This document shows, piece after piece, positions 57,989-64,000 of a DNA stretch of 64,000 nt. The stretch comes from Nakamurella lactea DSM 19367 (GTDB lineage: Bacteria; Actinomycetota; Actinomycetes; Mycobacteriales; Nakamurellaceae): contig NZ_AUFT01000006.1 in the NCBI RefSeq assembly GCF_000426645.1, forward strand, positions 310,001-374,000. Reading direction: 5' to 3'. Made by a program: the position numbers and the translations under genes. A model generated the notes under the pieces. The model saw only the letters and a list, made by a program, of their open reading frames with translations, made no database searches and was not told the DNA's origin. The stretch's first letter is position 1; each line of letters starts with the position of its first letter.

Positions 57989-59365
57989 CTACTGCCGCGC
58001 GAGTTCCTCCGCATGGGCGACCACCGTTGCCACCACGGTGGCGTCGGCACCGACCGCCGGGTCCAGCCGGTCCAGGATCCTGGTGACTGCGTCGTGCAAG
58101 GGGCCGGCGGCCAGCTCCACCAGTCGGGCCGCGTGCGGGTCGGTCACCCCTCCGGTCCCGCCGCGGAGCTGAACCACCCAGGCCGCCAGAATTCTGGTGG
58201 CGGCGATCGGGATCCGGCCGGCGGCCCGTTCCAGCGCCAGCACCGGGAGCACCCTGATCGGCAGCTTCTGCGAACCGTCGGCGGCGATCTGCGCCAGCAG
58301 GTGCCGGATACTCCGGTTGGCGAATCTCTCCGTCAGGGCGTCGGTGTAGCGCGTCAGCTCGGCGGACGGAAAGGGCAGGTGTGTCAATGCCTCTGCCCAC
58401 CACTGCTGCACCCAGTCGCGGCAGGCATCGTCGGCCATCGCCTCGGAAACGGTGACGTGCCCTCTGATCGAGCCCTCGTAGGCGAGCAGTGAGTGCGCGC
58501 CGTTCAACAACCACAACTTGCGCCGCTCGAACGGCCCTACGTCGTCGACGAACTCGGTGCCGACCGCGTCCCACCGCGGCCGGCCGGCCGGGAAGTCGCC
58601 ACACAGGACCCACTCGCTGAACGGCTCGGTGATCACCGGGCAGGTGTCGGTCCGGCCTGTCGCCGCCGCGACCTCCGCGCTGTCGGCGGCGGTGCCACGC
58701 GGGGTGATCCGGTCGACCATGCTGGTGACGAAGCTGACCGATTCACCGATCCACCGGGCGAGCGCCGGTTCCAACAGCTCGGCCGCCGAGCCGACGACCT
58801 GCCGCACCACACTTCCGTTGTCGGCCAGATTGTCGCAGGGAATCACGGTGATCGGGCCGGCATCGGCCCGGCGTCGCGCGGCCAGCCCGGCGACGAGACG
58901 CCCCGGGACAGTGGTGACGGCTGCCGTCGGGTCCGCCCGCAGTCTCTCGAGGTCGGACAGCACCCCGGGGTCGCCGCGATCGAGGTCGCCGTCGGCACCG
59001 CGTCGGTAGCCTGCCTCGGTCACGGTGAGCGTCAGCGCCCTGGTGCTGGGCGCGGCCAGAACCGTTGACCAGGCGTCGTTATCCGCTGCCGGGCGGGCCA
59101 GACTGACGCTGGAGACGACGTCGAACCGGTTCCCGGTCGCTGCTTTGGTGACGAGCGTGTAGAGGCCGTCCTGCGCCGTCATCCGATCGGCCAGTGCGGC
59201 GCTGCGGCCGGTGAACGCCGCAATCCCCCACTCCGCGGCGTCCGGTGCCAGGCCGGTGTACCAGGCCTGATGGGCCCGGAAGAAGTTGCCGAGACCGAGG
59301 TGGGCGATGCCGACCGGCGCGGCCGGCGACCCGGCACACCTGGCCAAGGGTTGCGGGTTGCTCAC
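57989..59365 (-). CDS. uxuB: Mannitol dehydrogenase-family hexonate oxidoreductase, second copy
   Basis: 458 residues. Same motifs as the copy at 55011 (HLGLGNFFRAHQAWYT, TSMVDRITPRG, RRKLWLLNGAHSLLAYEG), but clearly diverged. Its start overlaps the second uxaC stop by four bases, and it ends 12 bases from the convergent gntK stop. It may serve the galacturonate branch (tagaturonate/altronate) while the other copy serves glucuronate, or the reverse. Confidence 0.9.
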   Translation of the reverse strand: MSNPQPLARCAGSPAAPVGIAHLGLGNFFRAHQAWYTGLAPDAAEWGIAAFTGRSAALADRMTAQDGLYTLVTKAATGNRFDVVSSVSLARPAADNDAWSTVLAAPSTRALTLTVTEAGYRRGADGDLDRGDPGVLSDLERLRADPTAAVTTVPGRLVAGLAARRRADAGPITVIPCDNLADNGSVVRQVVGSAAELLEPALARWIGESVSFVTSMVDRITPRGTAADSAEVAAATGRTDTCPVITEPFSEWVLCGDFPAGRPRWDAVGTEFVDDVGPFERRKLWLLNGAHSLLAYEGSIRGHVTVSEAMADDACRDWVQQWWAEALTHLPFPSAELTRYTDALTERFANRSIRHLLAQIAADGSQKLPIRVLPVLALERAAGRIPIAATRILAAWVVQLRGGTGGVTDPHAARLVELAAGPLHDAVTRILDRLDPAVGADATVVATVVAHAEELARQ

Positions 59366-60783
59366 AACTTGAATACCCGGCGTGGGTTCTCGGCGACCAG
59401 ATCGTGCGCTATGCGGCGCGCCTCGTCCTCACCCACGCGGTGTTCGGCGACCAGGCCGGCCAGGTAGCCGCAGTCCAGCCGGCGAGCCATGTCGTGCCGG
59501 GCCGGGATCGAGCAGAACGCCCTGGTGTCGTCGATGAACCCCGAGGTGCGGGTGAATCCGGCTGTCTCGGTGACCGCCGCCCGGAACCGACGGATGGCGT
59601 CCGGTGCATCCAGGAACCACCAGGGCACACCGAGATAGACGCTCGGGAAGAACCCGGCCAGCGGCGCGAGTTCCCGGGACCAGACGGTCTCGTCGAGGGT
59701 GAACAACACCAGATGCAGGTTGGGATGGTTGCCGTAGCGCTCCAGCAGCGGCCGGATTGCCCGGGTGTACTCGGTCGCGACCGGAATGTCGTGGCCGCGG
59801 TCCGGGCCGAACCGGGCGGCGAGCCCGGACTCGTAGTCGCGCAGTGCCCCCGGGTGGACGGTCATCACCAGTCCGTCGTCGCACGACATCCGGGCCATCT
59901 CCAGCAACATGTTGCGGCGGAACGCATCTGCCTCGGCAGCGGTGACCGATCCGGCCAGTGCGGATCGATAGATCCTGCTTGCCTCCGCGGTGCTCAGCGG
60001 ATCGGTACGGGGGTCGATGTGGCCGTGATCGGCCGAGACCGCACCGTGCTCCACGAAGTAGCGCCGCCGGTTCTCCAACGCCGCCAGGTAGCCCTGGTAG
60101 TCACCGGTGTCCAGGTCCGCGGCCCGGCCCAGTCCGTCCTGGGCCGCTGCCCAGCCCGGTCGTGCAGGGTCCAGGTATCGATCGGGCCGGAAGGTCGGCA
60201 GCACCCTGGCCTCGAACGTCGGATCGGCGGCCAGCGCAGCGTGCGCCGACAGATCGTCGACCGGGTCGTCCGTGGTGGCCAGCACCGAGATGCCGAACCG
60301 GGCGAACAGTGCCCGTGGCCGGAACTCCGGCTGCTGCAGTCGATCTGCTATCTGTTCGTAGATCGCATCGGCGTTGGCCGCGCACGGTTCATCGATGATC
60401 CCGAAGATCCCCGACAACTCCGATTCCAGCCAGTACCTGACCGGGGTGCCGGCAAACACCGACCAGTTGTCGCACAGCCGGTGCCAGACGGCCCGGGCGC
60501 GATCCGGCGCCAGCGGCTGGCCACCGATGCCGAGTTCCGGCAGGGTGACGCCGCTGGCGTGCAGCAGCCGGGTGACGTAGTGATCCGGGGTCACTAGCAG
60601 TTCCGCCGGATTGGGAAACAGCTCGTCGTCCAACAGCACCCTGGCATCGACGTGACCGTGCGGGGAAATGATCGGCAACTCCCGGACACCGTCGTACAGC
60701 TCGCGCGCCAGCCGCCGGATCCCGGGATCCGGCGGCAGCAGTCGGTCCGGATGGGGCATCAGCGGCGCGGTGTCGGCGGGCAT
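59362..60783 (-). CDS. uxaC: Glucuronate isomerase, second copy
   Basis: 473 residues. Motifs SPHGHVDARV, ISVLATTDDPVDDLSAHA, LENRRRYFVEHGAVSADHGH, VHPGALRDYE, PWWFLDAPDA and FIDDTRAFCSIPARHDMARR match the first copy, with divergence elsewhere. ATG 60783 is chosen; ATG 60819 would put the start inside the operator. It is the first gene of a two-gene operon with the second reductase, and probably has its own promoter just downstream of the second lacI gene. Confidence 0.94.
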   Translation of the reverse strand: MPADTAPLMPHPDRLLPPDPGIRRLARELYDGVRELPIISPHGHVDARVLLDDELFPNPAELLVTPDHYVTRLLHASGVTLPELGIGGQPLAPDRARAVWHRLCDNWSVFAGTPVRYWLESELSGIFGIIDEPCAANADAIYEQIADRLQQPEFRPRALFARFGISVLATTDDPVDDLSAHAALAADPTFEARVLPTFRPDRYLDPARPGWAAAQDGLGRAADLDTGDYQGYLAALENRRRYFVEHGAVSADHGHIDPRTDPLSTAEASRIYRSALAGSVTAAEADAFRRNMLLEMARMSCDDGLVMTVHPGALRDYESGLAARFGPDRGHDIPVATEYTRAIRPLLERYGNHPNLHLVLFTLDETVWSRELAPLAGFFPSVYLGVPWWFLDAPDAIRRFRAAVTETAGFTRTSGFIDDTRAFCSIPARHDMARRLDCGYLAGLVAEHRVGEDEARRIAHDLVAENPRRVFKL

Positions 60784-60815
60784 AGCCGCACTGTTCAGGG
60801 TGACGGCATTCGGTG

Positions 60816-60836
60816 GCAATCGGTTGCCGTCAGTTG
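60816..60836 (-). promoter_or_regulatory. LacI-type operator upstream of uxaC2
   Basis: On the minus strand: CAAC-TGAC-GGCAAC-CGA-TTGC, followed by CAC as in the site at 61960. It lies 32-53 bases before ATG 60783 and just beyond the lacI2 stop (60854). Confidence 0.7.
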
Positions 60837-60853
60837 CCGGTCCGGCCAGCGTG

Positions 60854-61912
60854 CTAACCGCCCGCGGTCGATCCCGAACGGAATGCCGCGGCGGTGCGCC
60901 GCCGCCGGAACGGCCCCGTCGAGCCGCGGATCACCAGCCGGGTCGGCAACATCACCGGATCACCGGTCTGCGGTGGCGCGCCACCGATGGTCGCCACCAG
61001 TTGCCGCACGGCCGTCGCCCCCAACGTCTGCAGCGGCGAGGCGACGGTCGTCAGCCCCGGGGTGACGAGTTCGGTGCCGAAGATGTTGTCGAACCCGATC
61101 ACGCTGACGTCGGCCGGAACCTTCGCGCCCAGCGCCGCCAGGCCCTGCAGGAATCCCAGCGCCACCATGTCGTTGTAGGCGATCACCGCACCGGCCGGCT
61201 GTGTCCGGAACTGTTCCACCGCAGTCACTCCGCCGGCAACCGTCGGCGGATGCGGCCCGATCCGGTGCACCTTCAGACCGCGCTCGGCGGCGATCTCCCG
61301 CAACGCCTGCCAACGCACGCTGTCGGCCCAGGCGGCCTCCGGCCCGGCGACGTAGGTCATCGAGGTGTGGCCGAGTTCGGTCAGATGGGCGACGGCTTCG
61401 CGCATCCCGTGGCGATGGTCGGTCACCACGCAGGGCAGCCCCACCACCACTCTGTTCAACACGATCAGCGGGCGTAGCCTGGCCATCTTTCGGATCGCCG
61501 AGTCCGACATCCGGGTGCTGGTCAGCACAATGCCGTCAACCATGCCGATGGACCGGTCCAGCGCCTCGCGTTCCAGCCGATCGGATTCCTGGGCGTTCGC
61601 CAACAGCATGGTGTACCCGGCGTCGATCGCCGCCGCCTGCGCGCCCCGAATGATGCCGAAGTAGTAGGGATTGGTGATGTCGGCGATGGCCAGCGCGATC
61701 ACCGAGGTCCGCCCGGTGAGCAGAGCACGGGCGAGCGGATTGGTCCGGTAGCCCATGTCCGAGGCGATTTTCCGGATCCGGGCGGCAGTTTCCGCGTTGA
61801 CCCGTCCGGGACGGGAGAATGCCCTCGACACTGTCGAAACGGCCACCCCGGCGGCGCGCGCCACGTCGTAGATCGTCGGCGGCCGTTGATCGCCGTTCCG
61901 CTGTTCGACCAC
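60854..61912 (-). CDS. LacI-family regulator, second copy (hexuronate regulon)
   Basis: 352 residues. Helix-turn-helix TIYDVARAAGVAVSTVSRAF with RPGRVNAETAARI, then the effector domain (YNDMVALGFLQGL, VSVIGFDNIFGTELVTPGLTT). GTG 61912 follows a GAGGTG site. It is divergent from the ABC operon and upstream of uxaC2. Its recognition helix is close to that of the regulator at 50280, so both may bind the shared operators, possibly answering different effectors. Confidence 0.93.
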   Translation of the reverse strand: MVEQRNGDQRPPTIYDVARAAGVAVSTVSRAFSRPGRVNAETAARIRKIASDMGYRTNPLARALLTGRTSVIALAIADITNPYYFGIIRGAQAAAIDAGYTMLLANAQESDRLEREALDRSIGMVDGIVLTSTRMSDSAIRKMARLRPLIVLNRVVVGLPCVVTDHRHGMREAVAHLTELGHTSMTYVAGPEAAWADSVRWQALREIAAERGLKVHRIGPHPPTVAGGVTAVEQFRTQPAGAVIAYNDMVALGFLQGLAALGAKVPADVSVIGFDNIFGTELVTPGLTTVASPLQTLGATAVRQLVATIGGAPPQTGDPVMLPTRLVIRGSTGPFRRRRTAAAFRSGSTAGG

Positions 61913-61959
61913 AGGTCACCTCGTCGTTGAAGCCGAGTTCCCGACGATAGGCCGCGCGA

Positions 61960-61980
61960 CAACTCATGGCAACCGCTTGC
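61960..61980 (+). promoter_or_regulatory. LacI-type operator upstream of the ABC importer operon
   Basis: CAAC-TCAT-GGCAAC-CGC-TTGC. The inner part TGGCAACCGCTTGCCA (61967-61982) is a perfect palindrome with 6-bp arms and the best of the four copies. It lies in the divergent region between lacI2 and the binding-protein gene. Confidence 0.75.
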
Positions 61981-62096
61981 CACTTGCTGGACCGGGCTGC
62001 CTGAATGACTGAATTCACGGCGGACGGGGCCGGATCCAGACCGGACCGCCAAGACACGACCACCAAGACACGACCACCAAGACAAAGGAGTCAGGA

Positions 62097-63320
62097 ATGT
62101 CGAGACCATCACGCCTGCCCGTGGCACTCGTCGCCGGCGCGAGCGCGTTCGCCCTGCTGGTCAGCGCCTGCGGAGCACCGTCATCCGGGGCAGACCAGGC
62201 CACCGGGAGCGTCAACGCGACCGAAGTGCCGGACAAGCCGAGCGCACCGGTCACGCTGAACATCCTGGACATCGCCGGCAACCTGCAGCTGACCAAGGGG
62301 ATGATCGAGAACTTCAAGGCAGCCAACCCGGACATCGTCAAGGAGGTCACCTACACCACCGGCCAGGCGCCGGCGATGACCGGCAAGCTCAAGGCCGAAC
62401 AGCAGGGCGGCGCGGTCACCACCAGCCTGGTACTCAGCGGCACCGACGGTTTGGCTGCCGGCGTCGAGAACGACCTGCTAACCGAGCTCACCCCCGCCTT
62501 CGACAGCCGTTTCCCGGGGCTGATGGACAACTACCTCGAGCCGGCGGCCAACATGCAGAAACTGGCTGCCGGGCACGGCATCGAAGTCGTCTACTACCCG
62601 TCCGGCCCACTGCTGGAATACAACCCGGACAAGGTGTCGGCGCCGCCGAAGACGCCCGCGGCGCTGCTCGAGTACGCCAAGGCGAACCCTGGGAAGGTCC
62701 AGTACGCCAACCCGGCCAACTCCGGTCCCGGCCGGACCTTCCTGATGGGCCTGCCGTATCTGCTCGGTGACACCGATCCGAAAGATCCGGACAAGGGCTG
62801 GGACAAGACCTGGGCATTCCTGCAGGAGCTCGGCAAGTACACCGCGAACTACCCGTCCGGAACCACCGAGACGATGAAGAACCTGGCATCCGGCGCGGTC
62901 GACATCGTGGCGTCGACCACCGGCTGGGACATCAATCCGCGGGTGCTCGGTACCGTTCCGAACACCGTGAAGGTCAGCGCTTTCGACAACATGCACTGGG
63001 TCAGTGATGCGCAGTACGCGCTGATCCCGAAGGGCGTGTCGAACGACGTCCTGGCCGCCGACCTCGCGCTGATCGCCTGGATGCTCAAGCCGGACCAGCA
63101 GGCGATCGCCTACGACAAGGGCTACTTCTACCCCGGCCCGGCCGTCAAGGACGTGACGATCGAGATGGCACCGCAGGAGAGCCAGGATGTGCTCAAGGAG
63201 TTCGGCCGCGCCGAATACGCGGACTGGATCAAGAACTTCCCGGTGGAAACGTCGCTGCCCGCCAAGCAACAGGTCGCGGCCTTCGACAAATGGAACCGAC
63301 TCGTCGGCAGCCAGAAGTAG
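62097..63320 (+). CDS. ABC transporter substrate-binding lipoprotein
   Basis: 407 residues. Signal peptide with lipobox LLVSAC (Cys25); then a two-lobed binding protein of the Fe3+/polyamine/thiamine-like class (YYPSGPLLEYNPDKVSAPPKTPAALLEYAKAN). GGAG precedes ATG 62097. Operator and neighbours suggest the cargo is a hexuronate or hexuronide, unusual for this class; polyamine or another small anion cannot be excluded. It is followed by an ATPase gene 28 bases on. Confidence 0.92.
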   Translation: MSRPSRLPVALVAGASAFALLVSACGAPSSGADQATGSVNATEVPDKPSAPVTLNILDIAGNLQLTKGMIENFKAANPDIVKEVTYTTGQAPAMTGKLKAEQQGGAVTTSLVLSGTDGLAAGVENDLLTELTPAFDSRFPGLMDNYLEPAANMQKLAAGHGIEVVYYPSGPLLEYNPDKVSAPPKTPAALLEYAKANPGKVQYANPANSGPGRTFLMGLPYLLGDTDPKDPDKGWDKTWAFLQELGKYTANYPSGTTETMKNLASGAVDIVASTTGWDINPRVLGTVPNTVKVSAFDNMHWVSDAQYALIPKGVSNDVLAADLALIAWMLKPDQQAIAYDKGYFYPGPAVKDVTIEMAPQESQDVLKEFGRAEYADWIKNFPVETSLPAKQQVAAFDKWNRLVGSQK

Positions 63321-63348
63321 CACAGAATCGCTGGAAGGACACGAAGCC

Positions 63349-64000
63349 ATGACGGACAACCACTTCCGCGAACTCAGACTCGACGGCGTCAGCCGCGCCT
63401 ACGGTTCGCAGAATGCCCTGAACGACCTGAACCTGACCATCTCGGGACAGGAGTTCATCGCACTGCTCGGTCCGAGTGGCTGCGGCAAGTCCACCGCGCT
63501 GAACTGCATCGCCGGGCTGCTGCCACTCACCGGAGGATCGATCTACCTGGACGACAGGCGGATCGACACCCTCCCACCCGAACAGCGTGGGTTCGGCATG
63601 GTCTTCCAGAACTACGCGCTCTTCCCGCACATGTCGGTCCGCAAGAACATCGGCTTCGGGCTGAAGATGCACAAGGTACCGAAGGCCGAGGCCGCCAAGC
63701 GGGTGGATGAGGCCGTGGCACTGGTGCAGTTGCAGGAGCATCAGCACAAGGCGCCGGGTCAGCTGTCCGGAGGGCAGCAGCAGCGAGTGGCGATCGCTCG
63801 CGCTGTTGCCCTCCACCCGCCGCTGGTGCTGATGGACGAACCGTTGTCGAACCTGGACGCGCAGCTCCGGCTCGAGATGCGGATGGAAATCCGTCGGCTG
63901 CACCAGAACCTGGGTCTGACGACGGTCTATGTCACCCACGACCAGGAAGAGGCGCTGTCGATGGCCGATCGGCTGGTCGTGCTGCGGCTGGGCGTGATGC
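63349..64000 (+). CDS. ABC transporter ATP-binding protein (PotA-like), partial
   Basis: Open to the window end (217 codons). Motifs of the PotA/UgpC class: Walker A LLGPSGCGKSTALNC, FQNYALFPHMSV, signature LSGGQQQRVAIARAV, Walker B LVLMDEPLSNLDAQLR and VTHDQEEALSMADR. It pairs with the binding protein upstream; the permease genes should lie beyond the window. GGAAGG precedes ATG 63349 at about 10 bases. The C-terminal regulatory domain is cut off. Confidence 0.95.
   Translation, partial: MTDNHFRELRLDGVSRAYGSQNALNDLNLTISGQEFIALLGPSGCGKSTALNCIAGLLPLTGGSIYLDDRRIDTLPPEQRGFGMVFQNYALFPHMSVRKNIGFGLKMHKVPKAEAAKRVDEAVALVQLQEHQHKAPGQLSGGQQQRVAIARAVALHPPLVLMDEPLSNLDAQLRLEMRMEIRRLHQNLGLTTVYVTHDQEEALSMADRLVVLRLGVM

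Overview
The window is very GC-rich throughout and carries marker genes of the Actinobacteria: BldC, CarD next to an LpqE-like lipoprotein, the 33-residue ribosomal protein bS22 (AURKAIP1/COX24 type), a CobA-HemD fusion, Rex, Lrp-DUF4229-Cds1 and a System II cytochrome c assembly set. Several genes look leaderless, with a TANNNT element 6-7 bases before the start codon. The gene set would suit a Nakamurella/Frankia-like or similar soil actinobacterium, but the genus cannot be fixed from the sequence alone. I see no rRNA, tRNA, CRISPR array, insertion sequence or prophage.

Layout. 1-6130: a two-component system (histidine kinase cut by the window edge) divergent from a lipoprotein - membrane-fusion adaptor - MacB-type ATPase - permease efflux operon. 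6179-11150: an S9 peptidase, a metallo-beta-lactamase-fold hydrolase, and a convergent lrp-DUF4229-cds1 operon for cysteine handling. 11380-20860: bldC, a small membrane protein, then on the minus strand glutaredoxin, rex, hemD, two unknown membrane proteins, a histidine phosphatase and TlpA-CcdA-ResB-CcsB. 20857-26440: acyl-CoA dehydrogenase, MFS exporter, and the vitamin B6 locus pdxST with divergent pdxR. 26447-38868: an acyl-CoA synthetase with a large acidic insertion, HAD-IB phosphatase, PlsC acyltransferase, an epimerase, a second two-component operon followed by DUF4956 and a VTC-domain protein, bS22, a small HTH protein, proC and a CynX-type MFS transporter. 39051-45459: secreted GH31 glycosidase, ispDF-carD, lpqE.

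The most interesting part is 45476-64000. Genes for making the nickel-pincer nucleotide cofactor (larC, larB, larE) sit beside a LarA-family enzyme, embedded in a hexuronide catabolic island: beta-glucuronidase (uidA, apparently in one operon with larE and larB), two uxaC genes, two mannonate/altronate-type reductases, a gluconate-type FGGY kinase, two LacI regulators and an ABC importer. No mannonate or altronate dehydratase, KDG kinase or KDPG aldolase is present. The simplest reading is a dehydratase-free route: glucuronide -> D-glucuronate -> D-fructuronate -> D-mannonate -> (nickel-dependent C2 epimerisation by the LarA homologue) D-gluconate -> 6-phosphogluconate. Four similar operator-like sites (CAAC-N4-GGCAAC-N3-TTGC and variants) lie upstream of uidA/lacI, uxaC1, uxaC2 and the ABC operon, supporting one regulon.

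Other candidates worth checking are a near-match to the PdxR box between pdxS and pdxR, paired 18-bp palindromes before the TCS operon and the DUF4956-VTC operon, and the absence of hemA/hemC between rex and hemD.
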